Shown: in pieces, positions 38,215-48,307 of the stretch
Numbering within the stretch: position 1 is the stretch's first letter
How the letters are laid out: each line of letters starts with the position of its first letter
Program-made: the position numbers and the translations under genes
Assembly (NCBI RefSeq): GCF_000186865.1
Contig: NW_008705565.1
Location: forward strand, 1,263,686-1,327,685
DNA: 64,000 nt
Source: Aureococcus anophagefferens
Lineage: Eukaryota; Sar; Pelagophyceae; Pelagomonadales; Pelagomonadaceae
Reading direction: 5' to 3'
Notes under the pieces: model-generated
Seen by the model: only the letters and a program-made list of their open reading frames with translations
What the model was told of the DNA's origin: nothing
Database searches by the model: none

Positions 38215-38243
38215 GCGCGCGGTCCGACGTAACCGGATCGCGC
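38215..38243 (+). repeat. 29-bp dispersed repeat, copy 2
   Basis: Exact copy of 36871-36899. On the minus strand it lies just past the ankyrin-gene stop and reads in frame with it as part of an open stretch ending at about 38158. Confidence 0.85.
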
Positions 38244-38245
38244 AC

Positions 38246-38932
38246 CTAGGAGTCGCGCGGGCCGCGCCAGAAGGAGAAGATGTTGATGAAGACGTCCTCG
38301 GGGACATCGTGAGCCGGGTTGAAGAGGCGAGCGAGGTGCGGGGGGGCGTGGGACACGGAAGCTCGTCCGCGCTCGAGGAGCGCAGGAAGGTTCCGACGGA
38401 TCTCGAGGAACTCATTCCGCGGCGCGTCGACGTAGGCTTTCCAGCCCCCGGCCGCGCGAACCTCGGCGAGGAGCGCGGCCACTGCCGTGTAGCCACAGTC
38501 TCGCGCTAGTTCCTCGGCATCTTCGTCTACGTCGTTGCGCATGTCCAGCGACGCGCCCCGGCTCAATAGCAGCTTGCAGAGGTCATACGCTTCATTCCAA
38601 ACAGCGACGTGGAGCGCAGTCTCATCCTCATCATCCACCGCGTCGACCAGAGCACCGTTATCGAGCAAGAGAATCACGGCGTCGTGTCGACCGCAACTTG
38701 TAGCGACGTGCAGCGGCTTCCACTGTTGGCACGGGCTCGGCCTAACGCTGAGGTTCGGGTCGGCGCCGCGCTCCAGGAGCCATTTCATGAGTCGCAACCA
38801 CCCATATTTCGCCGCATGGTACATGAATGTTCTTGTTAAACCACCATACTCCACGGGATCATCGACTCCGACTTCGCCTCTCGCATAGGCGGCGCGCGTT
38901 TGGTCCAGGAATTGGCGCTCAGCCGCGTCCAT
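38246..38932 (-). CDS. Ankyrin-repeat protein
   Basis: 228 aa in one exon from ATG 38930-38932. Three to four ankyrin repeats occupy about residues 28-140: FMYHAAKYGWLRLMKWLLER then GADPN, PLHVATSCGRHDAVILLLDN, ALHVAVWNEAYDLCKLLLSR. The C-terminus ends DVPEDVFINIFSFWRGP. Such proteins are interaction modules and are often amplified in algal genomes. After the TAG stop the same frame remains open for 30 more codons, beginning VRDPVTSDRALLGELDAA, so the stop may be secondary or a paralogue ending may be preserved. The DNA is less GC-rich than neighbouring genes. The partner is unknown. Confidence 0.75.
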   Translation of the reverse strand: MDAAERQFLDQTRAAYARGEVGVDDPVEYGGLTRTFMYHAAKYGWLRLMKWLLERGADPNLSVRPSPCQQWKPLHVATSCGRHDAVILLLDNGALVDAVDDEDETALHVAVWNEAYDLCKLLLSRGASLDMRNDVDEDAEELARDCGYTAVAALLAEVRAAGGWKAYVDAPRNEFLEIRRNLPALLERGRASVSHAPPHLARLFNPAHDVPEDVFINIFSFWRGPRDS

Positions 38933-39184
38933 CGATCCCCACCGCTTCGTTCCACAAAAAGCGCGACGTAGACCTTGACGGCGACACCCCCAGCAGCCCT
39001 CTCCGTGCTGAGGCCCAGATGATCCGAGCAGCGTGACCGAGTCAACGCCGGCTGCACCATTCGTGATGATGCAGGTTCAAGTTATCGAGGTTTTGGGGCA
39101 GCCTATTAAATCGCTCTCGCGCGCGATAGCCGCCCCAACTCGAATTCTGGACCGCGCGCGCCGTGTTTCGTCAGCGCTCGAACC

Positions 39185-40670
39185 ATGGAATCGCCTAGCA
39201 CGTCGTCGCTGACCATCCAGCAGCAGCCGCGCTCCGAGGACGACGGCGACGAGACCGTCTGCTGCGGCATCTTCGAGAAGGACGAGGAGGACGTCGAGTT
39301 TGGGTGTGTTGCAGTGTCGGCGCATAGGCGCCTACGAGGCTACGTAGCCTCGGCTCGAGCCTCTGGATCCTACGTAGGCGCCGCTTTTGAGGGGCTACGT
39401 AGGCGCCTACGCGCCTACGTAGCCTCGACCGGAACCTACGGACCTATGACCTACGCGCCCACGCAGGTGTGTTGTCGGCCCGGTCCTCCTATCCGTCCTC
39501 ATCGTGGTCTGCGGCACCGCCAGCACGATCACGAGCAAGCTCCAGTACGAGGTCCGGTCCGCGGGCTTCGTCCAGTGCAAGTACCACGACGACGACGGCC
39601 ACGCGGACGACGACCTCACGCGGCGCGAGTGCTTGTTCACCAAGCCCTGGTTCCAGACGCTGGTCATGAAGATCGCCATGTCGACGTGCCTCGTCATCTC
39701 CATGGTCGCCAAGTACTTCAACAAGCGCGCCAAGGCCGCGTCCGCGCCGAGCGACCCGGAGCTCGGCGCGGGCCTCCTCGGCGGCGAGAAGCGGGCCGCG
39801 GCGGGCGAGCCGACGATCAAGTCCATCATCTTCATCGCCATCCCCGCGCTCACGGACCTGCTCCAGACGGTCCTGAGCCAGGCGGGCCTCATCTGGGTGA
39901 GCTCGTCGGCGTACCAGATGACGCGCGGCTCCGTCATCGTCTTCACCTGCGCGCTCTCCGTGCGCTACATGGGCAAGAAGATGGAGGCCGTCCACTGGGT
40001 CTCCGTGATCATCGTCTGCCTCGCGATCGTCGTCGTCGGCGTGAGCGGCGTCTTCGGCGCGTCCGACTCCGGCGGCTCGTCCGCGGGCGAATACATCCTC
40101 GGCCTCCTGCTCATCCTCCTGGGCCAGGTCGTCGGCGCCGTGCAGTTCGTCCTCGAGGAGTGGCTCATGAACGAGTGCGACGTCACGCCGACGCTGCTGG
40201 TCGGCTGGGAGGGCGTCTGGGGAGTCGGCTACTTCCTCATCCTCGCGCCCGTGCTCTCGTACACGCCGACGGTCAACGACGACGGCGAGCTCGCGTCCGC
40301 GTCGACGATCTGGCACGAGAACTTCGCCGAGACCTGGGACCAGCTCAAGAACTCGACGGACCTCATTATTCTGACCATCGCGTCCATGGTCGCGCTCCTC
40401 GTCTACAACCTCGTCGGCAACATGGTCACGAAGCAGCTCTCCGCGATCATGCGCTCCATCCTCGAGTCGTGCCGCACGCTCGGCGTCTGGGTCACGTCCA
40501 TCGTCATCTACTACGGCTGGCACGACTCCAAGAGCGGCGAGGAGTGGACCAACTGGTCCTACCTCGAGTTCGTCGGCTTCGTCCTGCTGGTCTACGGCAC
40601 GGTCGCGTACAAGGAGATCCTGCCCATCCCGGGCATCTCCAAGACCGCGCCGTCCGAGGCCGAACAGTAG
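39185..40670 (+). CDS. DMT-superfamily transporter (SLC35F6-like) split by a transposon-derived intron
   Basis: Exons 39185-39303 and 39467-40670 give 440 aa. The join GG|G TGT GTT GTC produces EFGCVVGPVLLSVLIVVCG, the first membrane helix. About ten hydrophobic helices follow (for example VSVIIVCLAIVVVGVSGVFG, YILGLLLILLGQVVGAVQFV). The arrangement and motifs such as QFVLEEWLM, LVGWEGVWG and LVYNLVGNMVTKQLSAIMRS match the SLC35F6/CRT-like group of drug/metabolite transporters. The substrate is unknown; relatives act at lysosomal, vacuolar or Golgi membranes. The cytosolic N-terminus is acidic with a CC pair (ETVCCGIFEK) that could be palmitoylated. It is divergent from the ankyrin gene by 252 bp. 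Confidence 0.82.
39312..39466 (+). mobile_element. Introner-like element with TACGTA palindromes serving as an intron
   Basis: A 155-bp insert lies between perfect copies of GTGTGTTG (39304-39311 and 39467-39474; one more upstream G also matches). The intron 39304-39466 uses the GT that starts the left copy as donor and the element's terminal ACGCAG as acceptor, restoring the frame. The interior is packed with TACGTA-centred palindromes (GGCTACGTAGCC, CCTACGTAGG) alternating with GGCGCC. Its ends share GGCGC-TAGG as an imperfect inverted repeat. Sequence differs from the elements at 8032 and 8465. No protein is encoded. Confidence 0.8.
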
Positions 40671-40890
40671 GCCGGTCGTCCGCGCTCCGCCCGTCGCTTT
40701 CCCCGCCGCTCTTCCCCGACACCGACCGCTTCCCCAGGAGGCGCTGTAAATAGTGGGCTCCGAACGTGTACCACGACGTGGACACGAAGTGCAAGTTAAC
40801 GTTCAACAACCTGGCCAAAATAAGCGATGATGGCAATCGAGTAGCTCGATCACTGCCGCAGCCACCGCATAAAAAAAGACCACATCGACG

Positions 40891-41477
40891 ATGGGCAAGC
40901 GTCCGCCGAAGAACGCCAACCCCGGCGGCGGCAAGAAGAAGAAGCGCAGCCGCGTGCAGCGCGACTACGACGACGGCGACGACGTCATGGTCGATTCGGC
41001 GCCGCCCAAGGGCCGCGGGCCGCGCGAGACGCAGGGCCGCATGGAGGCGTTGCGCACGCGCTGGACGCGCGTGCGCGAGGCGAGCTACCTCCAGGCGCAG
41101 GCGAAGCGCTTCGAGAAGCCCAAGCCCGCGCCGAAGCCCAAGGGCAAGACGCAGACGCAGCGGCGCACGGAGCGGCGCCGCGCGGCGCTCGGCGAGGCGC
41201 CGGCGCGGTCCTGGCCGACGAAGCGCGAGGTGCGCGCGCAGGCCGCGGGCGGCGTCGCCTTCGAGGACGCGGCGGCGGAGCTCGGCATCGGCGCGCGCGG
41301 CGAGGACGACGACGGCGAGGTCCCGGAGGAGGCGTCCGGGTCCGAGGAGGAGGAGGACGGCGAGGAGGAGGAGGAGGCGGAGGTCGACGAGGACGCCGAG
41401 GAAGAAGAGGGCATCGAGGTGGAGGAGGAGGAAGACGAAGAAGAGGAGGAAGAGGAGGAGGAGGAGGAGGAGGACTT

Positions 41478-41509
<32 letters not shown>

Positions 41510-43326
41510 CCGCGCGCGACCGCGCGGCGGCGATGGACCGCCAGTTCGGCGCGGCGCTCGGCGCCGCGGAGGTCGCGGCCCTGGGCGCGCGGCGCGCGGG
41601 CCGCGACTACGCGGCCGTCGGCGCCGGGTCCGGCGCGGCGAAGAACTGGTCGGCGTCGCCGGGCTCGGACCTCGGCGGCCTGGAGCGCCTCGAGTCCGAG
41701 GAGCGGCGCCTCGGCGCGGCCGTGCGGGCGGCCCTCGGCGCGCCGTCGACGACGCAGCGGGCGCTGTTGCGCAGCCTGGGCGCCTACCGCGACGTGCTCG
41801 CGACGTGCGTGACGCCCTCGGGCGACACGGCGCGCGAGCCGCTGCTCCGGGCGACGCTCGCGCACGCCGTCGACCACGTGCTCCGGTCCCAGGCGCGCCA
41901 GCGGCGCCACGACCGCAGGGTCGCCGACACCGCCGCGGCGCCCGTCGAGGCGCGCAAGGGCGTCGCGCGGTCCGCGCCGCTGGAGGCGCCCGAGCCCACG
42001 GAGCGCTTCAAGACGCTGCTCGACGACGGCGCCGACGGCGGCGCCGACGGCGGCGCGCCGCGGGACCAGGGCCTGACGCGGGCGCGCGTGCTCGTGCTCG
42101 TGCCGACGCGCAAGGCCGCGCTCGAGGTCTGCGAAACGCTCGCGGAGCTCTGCGGCGGCGCGACGAGCCGCCTGGGCCGGCTCCGGCGCGAGTGCGGGCC
42201 CGGCGACGACGACGAGGAGGGCGGCGCGACGAAGCGCGAGGGCCCGCCGGACTGGGAGGCGGTCTTCGGCGGCAACTGCGACGACGACGCGTCGGTCGGC
42301 GTCGCGCTGGTGCCGGGGAAGCGGCGCGCGTGCAAGTTCTTCGCGGACTACGAGCGCAACGGCGCGGACGTGGTCGTGGCGACGCCGCTGAACGTGCGCC
42401 TCGCGGCGGAGCGCGCCGAGCGGCCCTGCCTCGACCATCTCGGGAGCGTCGAGCTCGCCGTGCTCGACATGGCGGACGTGCTACTGTACCAGAACTGGGA
42501 CCACGTCGAGCGCGCGCTGGGCGCCTGCAACGGCCCGCCGTCGGCCGTGGACGCCGACGTGTCGCGCGTGCGCGAGCCCTACCTGGACGGCCACGGCGCC
42601 GCGTGCCGCCAGCTCGTCGCGCTGTCGCGGTTCGCGGACGCGCGGCTCCGGAGCCTCGTCGACGCGCCGGGCCCGGGGTCGCTGCGGAACCGCGCGGGCG
42701 CCGTGCGCCTCGCGGCGCCGCCGACGGCCGACGCCGCCTCGGGGCTGGGCCTGGCCGCGGCGCGCGAGGGCGAGCACGTCTTCCAGTCGCTGCGCGCGTC
42801 CGCGCCGGCGCGCGCGGCCGACGCGAAGGTGCGCTACTTCCGCGACGACGTCCTGTCGCCCCAGTTCGTCCAGTCGCTCCGCGACGACAGCCGCGACGAC
42901 CGCACGCTCGTCTACTGCGCGTCGTACCCGGAGTTCGTCGCGTGCCGCGCCGCGCTCCGCGCCAAGGGCGCGCCCTTCCTCGCCATCCACGAGTACAGCC
43001 GCGGCTCCGAGGTGTCGCGCGCGCGGAGCCGCTTCTTCCACGGCGAGCAGCGGCTCCTGCTCTACAGCGGCCGCGCGCACTTCTACCACCGCTACCGCGT
43101 CCGCGGCGCGACGAACTTCGTCTTCGTGTCCCCGCCGGACCACGCCCACTTCTACCCGGAGCTCCTCGACCTCGCGAAGCGCGCGGACGAGCCGACGCGG
43201 TCGCTGTGCCTCTACACGCGCTTCGACGCCCTGGCCCTGGAGCGCGTCCTCGGCGCGACGCGCGCGGCCGCGTGCCTCCGCAAGGACGCCCACGCGGGCA
43301 ACCACGCCCACGTGTTTACGTCGTAA
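40891..43326 (+). CDS. UTP25/DEF, small-subunit processome protein
   Basis: 811 aa in one exon. UTP25 (digestive organ expansion factor) is a U3 snoRNP-associated nucleolar factor for 18S rRNA maturation. Residues 1-110 are Lys/Arg-rich and nucleolar in type. Residues 140-210 are a long Glu/Asp tract encoded by a GAG repeat. The conserved C-terminal half shows ARVLVLVPTRKAALEVCETL, FFADYERNGADVVVATPLNV, ELAVLDMADVLLYQNWDHV, RTLVYCASYPEFVACRAAL and FFHGEQRLLLYSGRAHFYHR, all matching UTP25. The fold is helicase-like but lacks Walker motifs, as is usual for the family. Length is in the normal range. Confidence 0.9.
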
Positions 43327-43607
43327 GGTTGACACAGGAGCTTGTTGTGTGATTGCAACTGCGACCGCGCCCGCGCCGTCGTAGGCTGGTCGCGGAGCAG
43401 GAGTCCTAGCAGGCTCCTAGCAGGCGTCGGAGTGTCGGCAATCGCCAATCCCAATTTTTCGCCACTACTATTGTTTGGGCATGCACCAGCTGGCTGGCAC
43501 GTTCGCCGAGTTACCCCGCAAACCCACCTGGATAAGCGGCTTGCCAGGCACTGCGTGGCTCCCATCGAGCTTGGATATCAAGTCGCGCCGCCGTCGCCGA
43601 GGCCATC

Positions 43608-44353
43608 ATGCGGAACAGTGAGCCGAAGGACGATGACATCATTTCCACTCATGAGGGGCCTCGCACTTATGCCGAGGTGGTAGCAAAATACGGCGAGGAT
43701 GAAGCACTTTATGCGTGGAACACCTATCAGGACAAGCAAACGCCGATCTTGGCGTTGGCCGCCGTTCAGGGATCTCGCGCGTCGCGTTCTTTCGTGGCGC
43801 CCGGCGCGAACGCAAATCTGCCGCGGCTCATCTTACGAGTGGATGACGACGAGCCCATCCCCCTCATGGTCGAGGATCAAAGCGGCGCGCTCGTGCCCGC
43901 GGCCGATTTCTACGAGTGGATCCGACAGCAGTTCTGCGAGCTCTGCGCCCTGCGGCATGCGATCCACGAGAACGCCATGGGATGGCAATTCCCGCATCAG
44001 ATATTCATGGATCTTTGGGACGACCTCCGCGAGGAAGGTCACTTCCAGCCGATCCCGCACACATTCGACCTCTTATTCGCGCACATGAGCCATTCTGTTC
44101 CCTTTTGGATGTTAGACTCTCACACAGATCGACTCCGGGAGCGCGAACTCGAATCCGCGCGCGAGATCTTCACACAGCACCTGGGCACGGAGGATCCGCT
44201 CCGAATCATCAGACCGTATCTCGGTGGCGTCGACCTGAGCGACGCTACCTTTCTGCCGCGCGCCGAACTCCCGGCGGTCTTCGACCACTTGATGGCCACG
44301 TTTCGAAAGGAAGAAGGGGATCACGGCTATAACGCCGCGATTCGCATCTACGC
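43608..44353 (+). CDS. Hypothetical protein, compositionally foreign, truncated by gap
   Basis: The ATG at 43608 opens a frame of 248 codons that runs into the N gap at 44354. Codon third positions are mixed A/T/G/C, unlike all neighbours, and the 280 bp upstream is also less GC-rich. The protein (MRNSEPKDDDIISTHEGPR, later YEWIRQQFCELCALRHAI and PIPHTFDLLFAHMSHSVPFW) has no signal peptide or membrane helix, and I do not recognise it. A recently acquired gene, or the capsid-like ORF of a retroelement, would fit the composition, but no integrase, reverse transcriptase or long terminal repeat is visible. Its end is unknown. Confidence 0.5.
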
Positions 44354-44486
44354 NNNNNNNNNNNNNNNNNNNNNNNNNNNNNNNNNNNNNNNNNNNNNNN
44401 NNNNNNNNNNNNNNNNNNNNNNNNNNNNNNNNNNNNNNNNNNNNNNNNNNNNNNNNNNNNNNNNNNNNNNNNNNNNNNNNNNNNNN
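44354..44486. other. Assembly gap (133 N)
   Basis: A run of N joining an AT-richer ORF to GC-rich sequence. The two flanks may not be truly adjacent. Confidence 0.99.
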
Positions 44487-44660
44487 GGAGAGGGGGCGCG
44501 AGCTCGCTCGCGGCCGGCCTCGCCGACGCGGCGCTCGGCGGCGCGGGGCGGGGCCGTCTCGGGGGAGAGGGGAGGGGGAGAGCTTGCCTTCGGGGTGGGA
44601 GCGCGCGCGCCTACCGTCGTCGCGGCAGCCGCGGTAGTCGCGATCTTCGGCATCGTCGGC

Positions 44661-47600
44661 TCAGGTGCCGACCCTGAGCTCGAAGGACCACGTGCATCCG
44701 TCGACCTGCGCGAAGGACAGCTCCCGCGCGCCCGCGGCGAGCTGCGACGTCGGGACGAGTTCCAGCGTCGACTCCGTGGCGTCCTTGGGCGGCTTCGTGC
44801 AGCTGCAGCCGTCGCAGTCGCACCCGAACTGCCAGTCGAGGCTATTGCACGTGTGCGAGGATCCTTCGAGGCCAGTCCAATAATCGCACCAGTAGCCAAA
44901 GCAACTTTCCAGGTGCTCGCAGGTCGTGCAAAGGTCGCCGCCCGTGTAATGCTGGACCTTCTTCTTGTTGGCGCTCGAAGCATCGTAGGTGCCGTAGTCG
45001 ACCGTGTTCGCCTGGCCGTCGCAGTCGCCCGGCGAGTAGCCGACGTAGTGCCCGACCTTGACCTCGACGCAGCTGGACCCGGTCTCCAGGCGGACGATCT
45101 CGCCCTCGTAGCTCGCGAGATCCTCCGCGTCCAGCGGCGCCGTCGTCGTCGCCGCCGTCGCCGTCGGCGCGGGCGTCGAGGGCACGGTCGGCGCGGGCGA
45201 ATTCGGCGTCGCCGTGGGCGCGGGCGTCGGCGCGGGCGTCGGCCGCGGCGCGTGCTCGTAGACGCGGATGCTACCGGAGTCCGTGGCGTAGAACGCGCCC
45301 GCGGCGACGACGGAGGCGTCCGCGTTGATCTCGACGCCTCGGAGGCCTCCCGCCGACAAGGAGCCCTTGGCGACCCCGTTGATGTCGGCGCCGTCCTGCG
45401 TCCAGGCGTGCCCGTCCCAGTGGAAGAGGCGGACGACGCCCTTCTGGTCGGACAGCTCCCGCGGCGCGGAGAACGCGACGACGCTCCCGTCGTCGCTCAG
45501 CGCGACGTCCTCGCCGAACTTCGTGCCCCCCTCGTCGGCCTCGAGGACCGGCTGCGGCGACCAGGCGCCGTCGACGAGGTCGTAGACCTCGACGCGGCCC
45601 TTCATCGTCGTCCACGCGTGGTTTTCGTAGCCGTTGCTCCCGACCGCGATCGCCCGCCCGTCGGCGCTCGCCGCGACCGACTGCGGGACGAGCTCGTTCC
45701 CGCCCGCGAGCGCCGTCTCGACGTCGCCGCCGACCTGGACCCACGAGCCCTCGAAGGGGTCGTCCGCCGTCGGCGTCCAGCGGTACGCGCGCGCCCGACA
45801 CTCCTCGGCCCCGGCGGCGGCGTACCAGTTGTCAAAGTGGGGCGAGTAGTAGGAGCCGAGGACGAGCGTCGAACCGTCCGCGCTCAGGTCCATGCAAGTC
45901 CACCGGTGGGACCCGGCGTCGGGCCAGGGCGCGAGGCTGCGCCAGGACGCGCCGTCCCAGGCCGCGGCGGCCGCCCGGTCGGTGAGCAGCGCCGCGACGA
46001 CGCCGCCGTCGGCCGACAGCGCGACGGCCTTCGGGTATAGGAAGGCTCCGCCCTCGAGGGCCACGCTCGTCTCGAACGCGCCGCCGGCGGGACGCCGGTG
46101 GACGACGACCCTGCCGGACCAGTCCTTCGACGCGCTCCCCGCGACGACCAAGCCGTCGCGCGAGATATCCGCTTCTCTCCCGCAGTTGTAAGCGCCGCAG
46201 TCGGCGAGCTGCGGAGACGTCCAACTCCCGTCCTCCCGGCGCTCGCGGACGCGCAACGGATTGCCTCCGCTCAGTCCGTAGACGACCGCGCGCCCGTCGC
46301 CCGAGACGGCGAAGGAGCCCTCGAGCCCGGCCGCGTCGTCGTACCCCGCTCCCAGGAACGTGCCCGCGTGCGTCCAGGAGACGGCGCCGCGCGTCGTCGT
46401 CGTCGTCGTCGGCGCGGGCGTCGGCGCGGGCGTCGGCGAGAGGTCGCAATTCGGGTTGCACTGGGGTACGTCGCAGTAGTCCCAGGATTGGCCGGTGGCG
46501 GCCGGATCGGCATCCGCGTTGAAACACCACGCCCCCCCGCTTTTGCCGTCCGGGTTGCGGCAGAAGTTGTGGTCGCCGAGGCCCGCGTTCGGGTAAGGGT
46601 TCCCCCCCCCGCACGCGAAACACATGTCGTTGGAGGAGAAGTCGTCGTCGTCGAACAAGCCGCACCAACTTGGGTTGCCCTGGTACACGGCGCAACCGTC
46701 GCCGTCTTGGTCCGTCGCGCCGTAATCCGTGTCGAGATATGTGTGCGCGTTGGGTTGCTGCGACGTCCAGTACTGGCACGGCCGGCCCGTCCTATCCTCT
46801 GCGACGAAGCCCCGGTGTCGCTGTCGTCAGGATCATGGGCGCAGGGAATCGTGCAATCCTCGGGCGTCGGCGCGGGCGAGGTCGGCGCGGGCGAGGTCGG
46901 CGCGGGCGAGACCATCGGCGTGACCATCGGCGTGACCGTCGGCGCGGGCGTCGGCGCGGGCGAGGTCGGCGCGGGCGTCAGAGGGAGCTCCCAGACGCAG
47001 CCGACCCACGGCGCCTTCGTCTCGCAGTCCGCGAAGGAGTAGAGGACGCACGCGCTGTCCGGAGGCGCGCCCTCGTTGCCCACGAGGCCCGTGCACGACT
47101 TGCCCGCGACGAGCCCGCAGCCGCATTGCCCGAGGGGCGTCGGGGTCGGGCTCGCGGTCCCCGGAGGACTCTCCGCCGGGCAGGTACCGCAGCTCTCGCG
47201 ACACGCGGCGGAGGCTTTGGTCTTCGCGGCGTCCTTCTTCTTGTCGCACAACTTGCTGACCTTCTTCTCGTCCTTCTCCTTCATCTTGCCCTGCTCCTTC
47301 TTCTTGTCGTACTTCTTGAAGAGGTCGCCGCACGACTTCGCCTTGTCGTCCTTGCACCCCCTCTTCCACGTGCAGCCGGTCTGCTGCTTGCACTTCTTCT
47401 TGCGGTGGTTGCCGCAGCCCACGCCCTTGGGCGTCGTCCACGTCTCGTCGTTCTCGCACTCCGCCCCACCCGCGAATGCGACCGTCGTCGTCGTCGCGCC
47501 GACGACGGCGCCCGCGTCGCCGGAACACCCACCGCACGTCCGCTCGCAGGCCGCCGCGGCGCCCGGCAAGGCGCAGCGGCGCCCGGCGTTGCGCGCGACG

Positions 47601-48127
47601 CTGACGCAGTCGATCTCCTTGTTCTTCTTGTTGGTGTGCGACCACGTCGCGTCGTCGACGCACGCGCCCCCGGAGGGGCACGACGCGCAGGCGCGGACGC
47701 ACTCCGTCAAGGCCCGCGCGCCGGTCGCGCCCTTCTTGCGGCACCGCTTCGTCGGCTTCCTCTCGACCCACGCGCAGGTCTTCGTCGGGGCGTCTTTCCG
47801 GTGCCAGGACTTGGAGTCGCGGCCCTTCTTCGACGCGCACGAGGGCCCGTCGCCGCCCGCGAACGCGTCGCCGCCCTCGGTGAAGGCCTCGCCGCCCTCG
47901 AAGGCGTCGGGCGCCGCGAGGACCGGCGTGAGCGGGGGCGGGGGCGGCCGCTTGACGCACTGCTCGGCGGACCCGGGGCCCGTCCAAACGCACCCCAAGA
48001 ACCGGTGGCACCTCTCCTCCGACGCCTTCTTCTCGCAGCACGTCTCTTCCTGGATGAGATCGTCCTCCGGGCCGCAGGCGCCCGCGGCCGCCCCGAGGGC
48101 GAGAGCAGCAAAGATCACGAGCCTCAT
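44661..48127 (-). CDS. Secreted modular protein: Cys-rich repeats, kringle-like domain and beta-propeller
   Basis: At least two exons. Exon A runs from ATG 48125-48127 (signal peptide MRLVIFAALALGAAAGA) to about 46830-46860. It holds paired-Cys modules (GCVWTGPGS, TCAWVERKPTKRCRK, CASCPSGGACVDD, TCGGCSGD, GCTWKRGCKDD) and Pro/Thr linkers of PAPT repeats. Exon B runs from about 46809 to the stop at 44661. It opens with a kringle-type core (PCQYWTSQQPNAHTYL, DHNFCRNPDGKSGGAWCFN, WDYCDVPQC) carrying an internal Cys-containing insert. A six- to seven-bladed propeller of SADGR/SDDGSVVAFS repeats and a Cys-rich tail (CDCDGCSCTKPP) follow. The intron (about 46-70 bp) cannot be fixed. It is probably an extracellular or cell-surface glycoprotein. 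Confidence 0.65.
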
Positions 48128-48176
48128 GGTCTTCGCGTCGCACCACAACTCGTTGGCGCGTTCTCACCTGTGCGCA

Positions 48177-48188
48177 CGGCATCTTGAA
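48177..48188. promoter_or_regulatory. CTTGAA-type motif in divergent promoter
   Basis: The 12-mer CGGCATCTTGAA lies between the divergent starts at 48127 and 48308. The same 12-mer occurs at 53206-53217, again about 108-131 bp before a plus-strand start. A transcription-start role is inferred. Confidence 0.35.
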
Positions 48189-48307
48189 CGTCAACAAAAC
48201 ATCGAGCGACTTCACCGAGGCGATGGGCCGCGCATTTTTGCCGTCTCTCGGACGCGATTCGCGCATCTGACGGGCTCGCAGCACGCCAAAAACTTGGAAA
48301 TCGAACG

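Noticed and set aside
46809..46860. 12-bp imperfect repeat (GAGGAT..ACG) around the unresolved intron of the kringle gene as a target-site duplication
   Set aside because: The repeat is imperfect and does not begin with GT or GC, and no join at it keeps the frame without a stop.
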